Origin: an uncultured Ilumatobacter sp.
Lineage (GTDB): Bacteria > Actinomycetota > Acidimicrobiia > Acidimicrobiales > Ilumatobacteraceae
DNA length: 64,000 nucleotides
Direction of reading: 5' to 3'
Assembly: GCA_938091165.1 (NCBI GenBank)
Contig: CALKNK010000021.1
Span: 1-64,000 of the forward strand
The notes under the pieces were generated by a model that saw only the letters and a program-made list of their open reading frames with translations, ran no database searches and was not told where the DNA came from. The translations under genes were made by a program, and so were the position numbers. This document shows positions 25,329-34,316 of this stretch, in pieces; position 1 is the stretch's first letter, and each line of letters starts with the position of its first letter.

Positions 25329-26258
25329 GTGATTGCGGAAAATAGTCGCTTTGCTAACGGCGCGGCGACGAGCACTGGAGGGCTTCCGCATCGCGATGCT
25401 GCCGCCGCTGCTGCGTTCGCTATAGGTGAATTTGAGATTGCCACTATTCCGTCCCTTCCCAACGTTGCTGACATCACTGCTGTGGCGCTGGCGGCCGATG
25501 AGTTTGACGATTCGTCATTTGACGGACTGCACGCCTTTCTCGCCCTCAGTCGGCTGGTCCAGTTCGACGGTGAGCCGATCGCGTGGCACTTGCCTGGTCC
25601 GCTCACAGTCGGCGTATCGCTGTGCGATGCCGGCCTTGCGTCAGCGGACGCTTTCGCCCTCTCTGGCAGGGTCATCGGTTCGCAGTTGGTCGAAATTGCG
25701 GCAGAAGTGAGTCGCGTGCTGCCGCGTTCACCGCAACTTGTGATGATCGACGAGCCGGCACTTGCCGACCTGATGCGGCCCGAATTTCCAATCCCTCCGG
25801 ATCTTGCTGTCGACGGTATGTCAAGCGCGATGGCTGCGTTGCCTCATGATGTGGTCGCCGGCATCCACTGCAACTTGCGATGCGATGTAGCGACGATGCT
25901 GGCGTCTGGCCCCGCTGTCATCTCGGTGTCTGTCACCGATGACCTTGTCAACTGGGCTGGCTACATCGATCGCTTTCTCGAGGACGGGGGCGTCATCGCA
26001 TGGGGCGTTGTGCCGACCGGTGGGCCGATCGCTGCGGGTGCTGATCGATACTGGCGGGCGTTGAGCGACGTATGGTGCGAACTTGTGCGTCGCGGTTGTG
26101 ACCCTGTTGCCCTTCGTCGGCAGAGCATGGTCACACCGGGTGCCGGCCTTGAGGGTCATGGCGTGCCGGTCGCACGACGTCTGGCCCGGCTGACCGCAGA
26201 CGTTGCCAAACGCGTTCGGGACCAGTCCAACGCCACGCGTTTCGCCCTCGGCGCTTGA
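25329..26258 (+). CDS. MetE-like (cobalamin-independent methionine synthase C-terminal-like) protein
   Basis: A 309-residue TIM-barrel-type protein related to the C-terminal domain of MetE: IAWHLPGPLTVGVSLCDAG, then QLVMIDEPALADL (the IDEPAL motif), a Cys in GIHCNLRCD and AWGVVPTGGP. It is far shorter than MetE (~750) and matches the short actinobacterial MetE-like proteins. Mycobacterium has a similar gene beside ligA. The methyl donor and acceptor are unknown, and methionine synthase activity should not be assumed. The GTG start is tentative, as no TAnnnT element precedes it. Its end lies 46 bases before the ligA start. Confidence 0.8.
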   Translation: MIAENSRFANGAATSTGGLPHRDAAAAAAFAIGEFEIATIPSLPNVADITAVALAADEFDDSSFDGLHAFLALSRLVQFDGEPIAWHLPGPLTVGVSLCDAGLASADAFALSGRVIGSQLVEIAAEVSRVLPRSPQLVMIDEPALADLMRPEFPIPPDLAVDGMSSAMAALPHDVVAGIHCNLRCDVATMLASGPAVISVSVTDDLVNWAGYIDRFLEDGGVIAWGVVPTGGPIAAGADRYWRALSDVWCELVRRGCDPVALRRQSMVTPGAGLEGHGVPVARRLARLTADVAKRVRDQSNATRFALGA

Positions 26259-26290
26259 TCTGGCTGACGAGATCGCTCGGCCCGGCCGAA

Positions 26291-26296
26291 TATCCT
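26291..26296 (+). promoter_or_regulatory. -10 element TATCCT of ligA
   Basis: TATCCT ends 8 bases before ATG 26305, so ligA can be transcribed independently of the MetE-like gene. Confidence 0.5.
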
Positions 26297-26304
26297 CCAT
26301 ACTG

Positions 26305-28425
26305 ATGTCCTCCGGCGAATCGTCAGCCCGCACACCACGCCATCTCGAAGCTCGCGTTGAAACGTTACGGACCCAGCTCGCTCATCACAATGAGCGCTAC
26401 CACACCTTGGACGACCCAGAGATCAGTGACGCCGACTACGACGATTTAGTACGCGAACTGCGCTCCCTGGAAGCAGAATACCCAGAGCTAGCGACCGACA
26501 CGTCGCCGACCCAGCAGGTCGGCGCCGCAACGAGTGCAACTTTCGACCCGGTGGTGCACCGGGTGCCGATGATGAGTCTTGACAATGCGATGAATCGCGA
26601 TGAGCTCGTCGCGTGGGCTGAGCGTGTGGTGAAGGGCCTTGACGGTCAGGTTCCTACCTTCGTCTGCGAGCTCAAGTTCGATGGCCTTGCGATGAGTATT
26701 CGCTACGAGGACGGGCAATTTGTGCAAGCGGCAACTCGCGGCGACGGCATGGTCGGCGAAGACGTCACAGCAAATGTGGCGACCATTGCTGACATTCCAC
26801 ACAGGCTCTCGAAGCCATCAGGCAACGACGTCCCAGCGGTTGTTGAGGTTCGCGGCGAGGTGTACATGGGGACGTCGGCATTCGAACGCCTGAACGAGCG
26901 GACGGTCGCTGCTGGTGATAAGCCATTTGCCAATCCGAGGAACTCTGCAGCCGGAAGTCTGCGACAGAAAGATCCAAACAAGACGGCAGAGCGGGAGCTT
27001 TCGTTCTGGGCTTATCAGCTTGGGGATGTGGATGGCGGGCCAGTCTTCTCCAGTCATGCTGACACCCTGGCCTGGGTTGGCGAGCTCGGCTTTCCTGCGA
27101 ACGAACATGTGCAGCGCTTTCCATCAATCGATGAGGTTGCTGCCCATTGCCTGCACTGGCGGGATCGTCGACACATGCTCGACTACGAGATAGATGGAAT
27201 CGTGATTAAGGTTGATGACCCGGTCCAGCAGGACCTACTCGGCTCAACCTCTCGTGCCCCGAGGTGGGCTATCGCGTATAAGTTCCCACCGGAAGAACGG
27301 ACCACGACGCTTCTCAATATTAGCGTTTCTGTCGGACGGACCGGTCGAGCGACGCCGTTCGCAGTCCTCGACCCAGTCTTTGTCGGTGGATCGACTGTGG
27401 GAATGGCGACCCTTCACAATCGCGAACAGGTCGCTGTCAAGGATGTTCGACCTGGCGACATGGTCATTGTTCGTAAGGCTGGCGACGTGATACCCGAGGT
27501 TGTCGGCCCGGCGCCACTCAACAAGCGTCCGAAGGGCAGTGTGGCCTGGGAGTTCCCGGTCAACTGCCCGAGTTGTGGCGTGGCGCTGATACTCCCTGAC
27601 GGCGAGGCTGACACGCGCTGCTTCAACACGGCGTGTCCGGCAAAACAGGTCGCCAAAATCGCCTACTTCGCCTCACGCGGGGGAATGGACATCGAGGGAC
27701 TCGGCGAGCAGATGGTTGAGAAGCTCATCGACGCCGATTTGATTGCCGATGCTGCTGATCTCTACTCACTCACTGTTGAGCAACTCGTGGCGCTTGATCG
27801 TATTGGCGTAACCAGTGCCACAAACCTGGTCGACTCGATCCGAGAATCCAAGGAACGGCCTCTTCAAAAATTCATGCGATCCCTTGGCATCCGGCACTTT
27901 GGTCCAGCAGCATCGCAGGCACTCGCTGCTGAGTTCCGCACACTCGACGCCATCATGGGACAGACGACCGAAGAGCTAGCCGCCGTCGATGGCGTGGGTG
28001 GGGTCATAGCATCCACTATCTCGGAGTGGTTCGCAGCGCCTGAGAATCGTGCGTTCGTAGAGCGATTCCGAGATGCCGGGCTCAACTTCGGTGATCCGAA
28101 GGAAGCCGCTCGGGCAGCAGAGGCGAAGGCGCTCACCCCTCAATCGTTGACGGGGAAGACCGTGGTCGTGACGGGAGCAGTCCCGGGCTACACCCGCGAG
28201 CAAGCCGCTGAGGCAATCACCTTGCGCGGTGGGAAGAGCCCCGGCAGCGTTAGTAAGAAGACCCTCGCCTTGGTCGTCGGCGACCACGCCGGTGCGAGCA
28301 AGCTCGCCAAAGCTGAAGCGCTCGGTGTGCCTCTCGTCGCAGTGACCGACTTCGAAGAGCTGCTAGCTACGGGCGAAGTGCCCGGAGTCGAGCTACTCGA
28401 GACTGACGTCGACGAACCGACCTAG
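26305..28425 (+). CDS. ligA: NAD-dependent DNA ligase LigA
   Basis: A 706-residue ligase that seals nicks during replication and repair. The Ia domain holds HHNERYHTLDDPEISDADYD. The adenylated lysine is ~Lys124 in CELKFDGLAMS. The OB domain, the four-cysteine zinc finger (CPSCGVAL...TRCFNTACPAK), a helix-hairpin-helix region and a C-terminal BRCT domain (LTGKTVVVTGAVPGYTREQA) follow. The ATG at 26305 agrees with the TATCCT element; earlier in-frame starts lie within the MetE-like gene. Its last 4 bases overlap the convergent hypothetical gene. Confidence 0.98.
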   Translation: MSSGESSARTPRHLEARVETLRTQLAHHNERYHTLDDPEISDADYDDLVRELRSLEAEYPELATDTSPTQQVGAATSATFDPVVHRVPMMSLDNAMNRDELVAWAERVVKGLDGQVPTFVCELKFDGLAMSIRYEDGQFVQAATRGDGMVGEDVTANVATIADIPHRLSKPSGNDVPAVVEVRGEVYMGTSAFERLNERTVAAGDKPFANPRNSAAGSLRQKDPNKTAERELSFWAYQLGDVDGGPVFSSHADTLAWVGELGFPANEHVQRFPSIDEVAAHCLHWRDRRHMLDYEIDGIVIKVDDPVQQDLLGSTSRAPRWAIAYKFPPEERTTTLLNISVSVGRTGRATPFAVLDPVFVGGSTVGMATLHNREQVAVKDVRPGDMVIVRKAGDVIPEVVGPAPLNKRPKGSVAWEFPVNCPSCGVALILPDGEADTRCFNTACPAKQVAKIAYFASRGGMDIEGLGEQMVEKLIDADLIADAADLYSLTVEQLVALDRIGVTSATNLVDSIRESKERPLQKFMRSLGIRHFGPAASQALAAEFRTLDAIMGQTTEELAAVDGVGGVIASTISEWFAAPENRAFVERFRDAGLNFGDPKEAARAAEAKALTPQSLTGKTVVVTGAVPGYTREQAAEAITLRGGKSPGSVSKKTLALVVGDHAGASKLAKAEALGVPLVAVTDFEELLATGEVPGVELLETDVDEPT

Positions 28426-28946
28426 ACGACTTCGAAAAACCAGCCGTATGAGCGGGCGCTGTCACGCCCCTCGTCCGCGCGCCAGTACAGCACTCGTGCT
28501 TGGTGGCGCCCCTGAGCAAATTTGGTTATCTGCGAATCTTCGGATGGTGTAAAGGAGATGATCGAGTTGCCCGGATCGAAGATTGCTGTCGGCGGAAATG
28601 CCAAGAGCTGACCTGGCTCAGCTTCAAGTTCCCCGATATTCGTGGTCTCAAGTTCAATGCCATCGACGATGAGGACCGCCTCGTAGCCGAATTCGAGATC
28701 AACGGCGATGCCTTCCTGCTGGAGGACCTGAACCGCATTCTCGACAGGTGAGATCGATTCGATCTCCGCAGGCCGGGTTACTCCGTCGTCGCCGGTGATT
28801 GCACTGAAAAATCCCCACACAATCAGCGTCAGCCCAGCAGCAATCACGAGGCTGGCAATAAGGAGCCCACGGTCAGGCATGCGCCGCCTAGCGGGAGCCA
28901 ACGGTTGCGTTTCGTCATGCCCAACAGGATCGTCGAGGTCGGTCAC
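28422..28946 (-). CDS. Single-pass membrane protein, hypothetical
   Basis: A ~174-residue protein. A short polar N terminus is followed by one transmembrane helix (LLIASLVIAAGLTLIVWGFFSAI, residues ~27-49) and an exported C-terminal domain of ~120 residues rich in Asp/Glu and beta-like sequence (AVLIVDGIELETTNIGELEA, IFDPGNSIISFTPSEDSQI). The C-terminal pattern recurs in actinobacterial envelope proteins but I cannot name a family. The GTG at 28946 is uncertain. It is divergent from the PASTA pseudokinase gene, so an envelope role is plausible. Confidence 0.68.
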   Translation of the reverse strand: MTDLDDPVGHDETQPLAPARRRMPDRGLLIASLVIAAGLTLIVWGFFSAITGDDGVTRPAEIESISPVENAVQVLQQEGIAVDLEFGYEAVLIVDGIELETTNIGELEAEPGQLLAFPPTAIFDPGNSIISFTPSEDSQITKFAQGRHQARVLYWRADEGRDSARSYGWFFEVV

Positions 28947-29011
28947 ATCCTTATCATGCCTGACATGTTGGCACGCCGCACACCTGATACCACTCGGGGG
29001 AGTCCAGGCGG

Positions 29012-29017
29012 TAGCTT
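29012..29017 (+). promoter_or_regulatory. -10 element TAGCTT of the PASTA protein gene
   Basis: TAGCTT ends 6 bases before GTG 29024. Confidence 0.5.
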
Positions 29018-29023
29018 TTCGCC

Positions 29024-31225
29024 GTGGCGGTCGGCAAGACATTTGGAAGTAACAGCGTCGACGGCCTCGTTGATCGTGTGTTGGCCGAGCGGTATCGCGT
29101 CGTTGAGGTCCTTTCAGCGGGTGCCAACACCGTGATCTGCTCGGCCGTTGACATCGAGACGGCCCAGGCGGTCACGTTGAAGATCGTAGAGCCAGGTTTA
29201 GCCGAGGACAAAGCCTTCCGCCAGGAGTTCCGCGTGCGGGCAGAGGTCGTTGCTGCATTCGGGCATCCCAACATCGCAGCCGTGCTCAACTGGGGTGATC
29301 TTGAATTCGATGGCGAATCGACGGTGTTTTGGGTTGTAGAACATCTCGGCGGCGGAAGCTTACGCGACCTGTTCGATCGCGGCCGCTTACTTGAGCCATC
29401 TCAGGCTCTGGTTGTCGGCCTCGAAGCGTGCCGAGCCCTCGCCGCTGCTCACGAACGCGGGATTGCCCACACGGAACTCACGCCATCGAAGCTGGTGTTC
29501 GGAACTGATCGGCGCCTACGCATCGTCGATTTCGGCATGGCTGAACTCATTGGTCGCGCAGCCTGGACTGAGCCTGCAACCGTGGCCACTCACGTTGCTC
29601 GCTACGCGTCCCCGGAACAGGCGTTAGGACTGGACGTTGGCCCCAAGACCGACGTCTATGCGCTGGCCCTTTGCCTGCTTGAGGCTGTCACTGGAGCGGT
29701 GCCGTTTGCTTCGGATTCGACGGTTTCAACACTTGCTGCTCGCGTCGATAAATTGATGCCTGTATCGGCCGATATCGGCTCTTTGGCATCGGTCATAGAA
29801 CGTGCAGGTCGGCCAGAGGCAGCGGATCGTTTCAGTGCGGGCGAATATGGCACCGCCTTAGTGCAGGCCGCCGAGAAGTTGCCTCGACCTGAACCCATTC
29901 CGATCGTCGCGGCCGCATTGCTTGAGCCGGCAGACATGCGTCGTCCAAGCGATCCGACCGGAGGAGTTGAGCGACCAGCAAATTTAATCGCAGAAACTGA
30001 GACGGTCTCGAGATCGCCTGAACCCGAGTCTGACAGGGGTTCACCTGCAGACGTTGCTGCTGCAGCTGGGGTCTCTGCTGCAGGTGTCGTCGATGCTCCG
30101 ATTCATGCCAGCGATGGTGACGGACTTGTCATTCTGAGCGACGTTCCTGACGCCGAGATCACAGGTGTTGCAAAAGCGGATGTGGCAGCTGGGCAAACAA
30201 CCATGATGGGCGAAGTTGGAGTTGACTCTGCTCCGGCGACGGAACAGATGCCGGTTACCGCAGTGCCCCTTGCTCCAGCAACGAGTGAGTTGTACGACGA
30301 CGAGCAACCACGCCGCCGCACGGGTGCCATGGTGATGTTGGCACTCTTTGTCGTCGCAGGGGTTGCCGCGATTGCGTTTGCGGCCTTCTACTTGCTGCGT
30401 ACCAAGTCCTATGAGGTCCCCGAGTTGGCAGGCGTCGAAGAGGCAGTCGCGCTCAACGAGATTGCAGGTAACGGCTGGGTCGTCGCAGTTGAGTACGATC
30501 GAAGCGACGACGAACCGGATGCCGGCGAAGTTATTCGGACGTTCCCACTGTCAGGGGCAGTTCTCGAAGAAGGTGCTGAATTCACGCTGTTTGTTAGCGA
30601 TGGGCCGCTCTTCCGTCTTCTGCCCGAAGTTGTAGGTCTCACCGCTGACGCGGCTGCGGCGACACTCGCCGACCTGCAGTTGCAGAGCATTGTCGACGCC
30701 GAAGGGTTCGACGAAGTTGCCGAGTCGGGCGTGGTGCTGTCGTGGCGAGTCATTGGTGCAGAAGCAAGTGTTGCCGGCGACGAGGTGCTTCCTGGGACCA
30801 ATTTGGCGCTCACCGTGTCAAAGGGTCCAGCGCCTCGGGTAGTCATGGACGTCACTGGCTTGACGCTCGAAGCAGCAGAGGCCGTCGCAGAGCAAGTGCA
30901 GCTGAACGTGGTTGTGAGTGATGACGCCTTCGACGACGATGTCCCGGCTGGCATCATCGTCCGTCAGAACACCGCTGCCGGCGTCGAGTTACCTCGTGAC
31001 GGAACGATCACGGTGGTCCGATCCAAGGGGCCCGACCTGATTGCATTGCCGGCTCTCGCGGGACTCAGCTTTACTGCTGCCCAGCAGGAGTTGACCGATG
31101 CTGGGTTCACCATCGGCAGCTTGCTCGGCACCACCGAAGGCACGTTTTTGTCGATCAGTATCTCAGCTGATCCGATCGGTGATCTGTATCGACGTGGGAC
31201 CTCGGTTGATCTTATTTTCCTGTAG
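29024..31225 (+). CDS. Serine/threonine kinase-like protein with PASTA domains; predicted pseudokinase
   Basis: A 733-residue membrane protein laid out like PknB: kinase fold (~24-270), an acidic/Pro/Ala linker, one transmembrane helix (MVMLALFVVAGVAAIAFAAF, ~434-453) and four PASTA repeats (~465-531, 532-602, 603-668, 669-733) expected to bind peptidoglycan outside. In the kinase domain Lys53, DFG (Asp169) and an SPE motif remain. The catalytic loop reads HTELTPSK at 149-156 instead of HRDxKxxN: the catalytic Asp is Glu, the Lys is Thr and the Asn is Lys. The glycine-rich loop is also degenerate (LSAGANTVICSAV). It probably senses wall precursors without normal phosphotransfer. Weak residual activity cannot be excluded. 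Confidence 0.88.
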   Translation: MAVGKTFGSNSVDGLVDRVLAERYRVVEVLSAGANTVICSAVDIETAQAVTLKIVEPGLAEDKAFRQEFRVRAEVVAAFGHPNIAAVLNWGDLEFDGESTVFWVVEHLGGGSLRDLFDRGRLLEPSQALVVGLEACRALAAAHERGIAHTELTPSKLVFGTDRRLRIVDFGMAELIGRAAWTEPATVATHVARYASPEQALGLDVGPKTDVYALALCLLEAVTGAVPFASDSTVSTLAARVDKLMPVSADIGSLASVIERAGRPEAADRFSAGEYGTALVQAAEKLPRPEPIPIVAAALLEPADMRRPSDPTGGVERPANLIAETETVSRSPEPESDRGSPADVAAAAGVSAAGVVDAPIHASDGDGLVILSDVPDAEITGVAKADVAAGQTTMMGEVGVDSAPATEQMPVTAVPLAPATSELYDDEQPRRRTGAMVMLALFVVAGVAAIAFAAFYLLRTKSYEVPELAGVEEAVALNEIAGNGWVVAVEYDRSDDEPDAGEVIRTFPLSGAVLEEGAEFTLFVSDGPLFRLLPEVVGLTADAAAATLADLQLQSIVDAEGFDEVAESGVVLSWRVIGAEASVAGDEVLPGTNLALTVSKGPAPRVVMDVTGLTLEAAEAVAEQVQLNVVVSDDAFDDDVPAGIIVRQNTAAGVELPRDGTITVVRSKGPDLIALPALAGLSFTAAQQELTDAGFTIGSLLGTTEGTFLSISISADPIGDLYRRGTSVDLIFL

Positions 31226-31963
31226 TTCGCAATTATCTCGACGGAATAGCGATTGCTGAGTTGCGATGATGACAACACTTGACGGGCGTGTGGTCATCCC
31301 TACTGGTGCGAGCGCAGTGTTTGACGCAAGCATGCGCTGTTCGTAGCTGCCAAAGGCGCTCGGCGCGTCGTGCACGATCGCGGCAGCGAGAACGACGGCA
31401 GCGGCGACGACGCCACGTCGGATGAACGAAGTCGGCACTGAAGCTTGAGCGTTTGGTGGCCAGGTAGTTGCTAGCGCCGACAATGTCCCGGATTGCTGCG
31501 GCGTCGGGTGCATAGCCAATCAGGCCAGCGAAGTCTTCGGTGGACTCGATGTCGTTGTAATAGACGCAGGCATTCGGTGCGACCGCTATCTCGTCAAGAT
31601 GACCGAGGAGGAGTTCGACGCTGTCGGCGACGTGCGTCCAAAGGAAACTTGCCTCTAATTGCCGTGCCACAACGCCTGAGTGTGATGAGCATGAGGCTGG
31701 CCGGAGCGCTACGCAATCTGGTGAATGGCTCCAGCAGTTCAGAGCTGTTCGCAAGCTCAGTCCCAACGAACGGCGGCGCCGCCAAGTCCGGTTTCGCAAG
31801 TATGGGCCAGATAGCAGCCAATGATCTTGGACAATATGGCGTGATCAGCAACTGCGCCGCCCCACGGCACGGAGCGCTTCGGCCTCGCTGCCCAGGGCTT
31901 CAAAGACACCATGTCGCTATCTGTCGACGGGGTTATGAGCTAGCGGTGCTTAGCACGAAGGGT
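31226..31963. other. 738-base stretch without an assignable gene; possible decayed gene on minus strand
   Basis: No intact gene is supported. On the minus strand, overlapping frames 31594-31851, 31233-31799 and 31163-31519 each contain protein-like segments (for example SVELLLGHLDEIAVAPNACVYYND and AAAIRDIVGASNYLATKRS) that could be one gene broken by frameshifts. I cannot name a family and no promoter-start arrangement is visible. No tRNA or strong hairpin was seen. Confidence 0.4.
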
Positions 31964-32371
31964 TCAAGCGGTAATCGACTTGATTTCTTCGGCGATCGTA
32001 TCGGTGAACTCGTTCGACGGAATGGCCGTCTGCATCGCCATCATTTTCATCATGTCGCCCTGGACCTTGATCTTGCCGGCCATAAAGGCCTGCATGGCAA
32101 TGGTCTGATCCTGTTCGACGAAGAGGGACTGAGCCGTCTCGTAGTCCGTGGTGATGGTCGCGTCTGCGTCGTCGAGTTCGCCGAGTTCAAGCTGCAGTCC
32201 ACCAGACGAGGTGTCGAAGAAGGCATTGACTGTATCTTCGTCAAACGGCACCTCGAGAATTGCCAGGTTGATCTTGATCGCCGTGGGAATCTCAGGGACC
32301 TGGTCGGAGTATTTCTCACGGATTTCCCGCGCCGCGTCTATCCATTCGTTGCTCAGAAAAGCATGCGTCAT
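31964..32371 (-). CDS. SCP2 sterol-binding domain protein
   Basis: A 135-residue single-domain protein of the SCP2 lipid-carrier fold. It shows LSNEWIDAAREIREKY, a beta-rich centre (LQLELGELDDADATITTDYETAQSLF) and the signature end AFMAGKIKVQGDMMKMMAMQ, where GKIKV.GD is the most conserved stretch. The family binds lipids or acyl-CoAs in a hydrophobic tunnel. The ATG at 32371 has TATCGT ending 7 bases before it, so it is expressed separately from the menC-like operon upstream. Confidence 0.9.
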   Translation of the reverse strand: MTHAFLSNEWIDAAREIREKYSDQVPEIPTAIKINLAILEVPFDEDTVNAFFDTSSGGLQLELGELDDADATITTDYETAQSLFVEQDQTIAMQAFMAGKIKVQGDMMKMMAMQTAIPSNEFTDTIAEEIKSITA

Positions 32372-32378
32372 GAATGTA

Positions 32379-32384
32379 ACGATA
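32379..32384 (-). promoter_or_regulatory. -10 element TATCGT of the SCP2 gene
   Basis: TATCGT on the minus strand ends 7 bases before ATG 32371. Confidence 0.55.
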
Positions 32385-32394
32385 GCCCTCACCC

Positions 32395-33525
32395 TCAGCG
32401 GAGCGTGGTCGATCGGATGGTGACTTGATCAAGGAACGCCTTGTCGAGTTCGAAGCCGAGTCCAGGCGACGTCGGCACCTTGACGTAACCGTCGGTGATC
32501 GTGATCGGGTCAGACACAATGTCCCTCGCATAAAACCGTGTCGACGCGCTGATATCGCCTGGAAGGGTGAAGCCGGGCAGAGCTGCAAGCACGGCGTTGG
32601 CAGCTCGACCGATACCAGTCTCAAGCATTCCGCCACACCAGACCGGAATGTCCTTTGTGACGCACAGGTCGTGAATGCGAACAGCTTCCAAATAACCGCC
32701 CACGCGGCCAGGCTTGATGTTTGCGATCTCACATGCCCCGAGCTCGATCGCGTCAGCAGTGCCGCTCGCAGACACCAACGACTCATCGAGGCATATCGGC
32801 GTGTCGACCTCGGCGGCCAACATTGCATGGCCGATGATGTCAGCCTCAGGCAGTGGCTGCTCTATCAGCAGCATGTTGAACGGGTCGAGTTCGCGCAGAT
32901 GCTGTCCATCGGCCCTGCGGTAGGCCGTATTGGCATCAACCTGCAGAGGGGTGTCGGGGCCGATGAGCTCGCGCACAGCGGCGACGTGCTCAATATCGCT
33001 GCCGGGCTCTATCTTGAGTTTGATGCGGACGTATCCGTCGTCGACATAGCCTTGCACGGCGCCAAGGAGGTCGTCGATCGAATTGTGAATGCCGATGCTC
33101 ACTCCGCTGGGAATAGTGGTGCGCGTGGCGCCGAGGTAGCTGGCAAACGACGTCTCGGTGGAGCGTAACTGTGCATCGAGCACAGCCATTTCGATGGCGG
33201 CCTTTGCCATCGGGTGCCCGTGCAGCTTAGCTAGCGTCGGTCCGACGCTAGCTGCGTTGAGACGGCCTGCTGAGCGTAGCCGGGGCAACAGGTGATGTTC
33301 GATGACGTGCTGAGCGCCCTCAACGTACTCGGGTGAGTAGCTCGGTTCTGATAGGGCGACGCACTCTCCCCAGCCTTCGGTGACTGAGCCGTCCTCAGCA
33401 GTCAGTTCCACTCTTACGAGCAGGATGTCTCGAGCGGATTGCGATCCGAAACTCGTTCGGAACGGGCTGACTAGCGGCATGGCGATCCGCCGCAGTTCAA
33501 CCAAACCAAGCTGAAAATTTGTCAT
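32395..33525 (-). CDS. MenC-like enolase: o-succinylbenzoate synthase / N-succinylamino acid racemase
   Basis: A 376-residue enolase-superfamily protein. It shows the muconate-lactonizing subgroup set: RIKLKIEPG (general-base Lys pair), metal ligands in QVDANTAY, LLIEQPLP and ICLDESLV, and the second catalytic Lys in NIKPGRVGG. GWGECVALSEPSYSPEYV is typical of the OSBS/NSAR family, whose members make o-succinylbenzoate for menaquinone, racemise N-succinylamino acids, or do both. No other men gene is nearby, and the gene overlaps by 4 bases a COG3375-like acyltransferase, the partner found in NSAR operons. NSAR activity is therefore at least as likely. Confidence 0.88.
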   Translation of the reverse strand: MTNFQLGLVELRRIAMPLVSPFRTSFGSQSARDILLVRVELTAEDGSVTEGWGECVALSEPSYSPEYVEGAQHVIEHHLLPRLRSAGRLNAASVGPTLAKLHGHPMAKAAIEMAVLDAQLRSTETSFASYLGATRTTIPSGVSIGIHNSIDDLLGAVQGYVDDGYVRIKLKIEPGSDIEHVAAVRELIGPDTPLQVDANTAYRRADGQHLRELDPFNMLLIEQPLPEADIIGHAMLAAEVDTPICLDESLVSASGTADAIELGACEIANIKPGRVGGYLEAVRIHDLCVTKDIPVWCGGMLETGIGRAANAVLAALPGFTLPGDISASTRFYARDIVSDPITITDGYVKVPTSPGLGFELDKAFLDQVTIRSTTLR

Positions 33526-34316
33526 TGGCCGATCACGTACTCTCCGTTGCGGGTAAAACCGACCACGCGGTGACCGGAGTCGAGTGCGGTCGTGAGAGCC
33601 TTGCGGCTGCTGGCGCGCCAGGTGGCGACCGCAGAGGGATCCGTTCGGCGAAGCGTGATGATGTCATCGGGAGTCGGAATGAGCGAGTGTGCGTCGCTGC
33701 CGGCGCCGTCACGCACGGGAGCGGTGTTGGATGCAGCGGTCGACCAGGCCATGAGCAAACGGTCAGACTCGTCGCCAGCGTTAATGGCATCAGTCATCGT
33801 GCCGTAGAACTGCGGGAGGTACTCATGGACCTCTGCGCCGAGGATCGCAATGTTAAACCAGGCGTTTCGACGGACCAGCGGATCGAACGTCCAGACGATC
33901 CACTCGATGCCACGCTCGCGGGCCCACAACTGTTGGTGCAACTTCATGGCTCGCCCGAGACCAGTACTTCGTGCTCCCGGCAAGATGCCGGTGACGTGAC
34001 TGTGGAGTGCGGGATGACCCTGGTGTGTGGCAAGTAAGGCTACCGACGCGCCCAGGATCTGCCCGTTTGGGTGGTTGTCCCCTCGGCGGGAAGTGTCAAA
34101 GGCTCCAACGACATAGCCGCCAGCATGCGAGACCGCCATCAGCATTTCCAGGCGGACGAGTTCGGTCCTTGAGCCCCAGACCTGTTGGAACACATCGCCG
34201 ACGATGACCATCTCGTCGGCATGAGTGAGGAGACGAATCTCGACGGCGTTGTCCGGGGTCGATGGAAACACTCCGGGCTCGGGCGTTCCGTCGTTGGGTG
34301 TCAGGGTGGGGTTCAT
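33522..34316 (-). CDS. GNAT-superfamily acyltransferase (COG3375-like)
   Basis: A 264-residue protein of the predicted acetyltransferase group often found next to MenC/NSAR-type enolases. The visible core is GYVVGAFDTS, then HSHVTGILPGARSTGLGRAMKLHQQLWAR (acyl-CoA loop) and IEWIVWTFDPLVRRNAWFNIAILGA, followed by EYLPQFYGTM. It would transfer an acyl group, possibly succinyl, to an amino group. It is first of a two-gene operon (ATGA overlap with the enolase). The ATG at 34316 is preferred. TATCTT lies only 2 bases before it, too close for a usual leaderless start, so the true start could be slightly downstream. Confidence 0.82.
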   Translation of the reverse strand: MNPTLTPNDGTPEPGVFPSTPDNAVEIRLLTHADEMVIVGDVFQQVWGSRTELVRLEMLMAVSHAGGYVVGAFDTSRRGDNHPNGQILGASVALLATHQGHPALHSHVTGILPGARSTGLGRAMKLHQQLWARERGIEWIVWTFDPLVRRNAWFNIAILGAEVHEYLPQFYGTMTDAINAGDESDRLLMAWSTAASNTAPVRDGAGSDAHSLIPTPDDIITLRRTDPSAVATWRASSRKALTTALDSGHRVVGFTRNGEYVIGQ

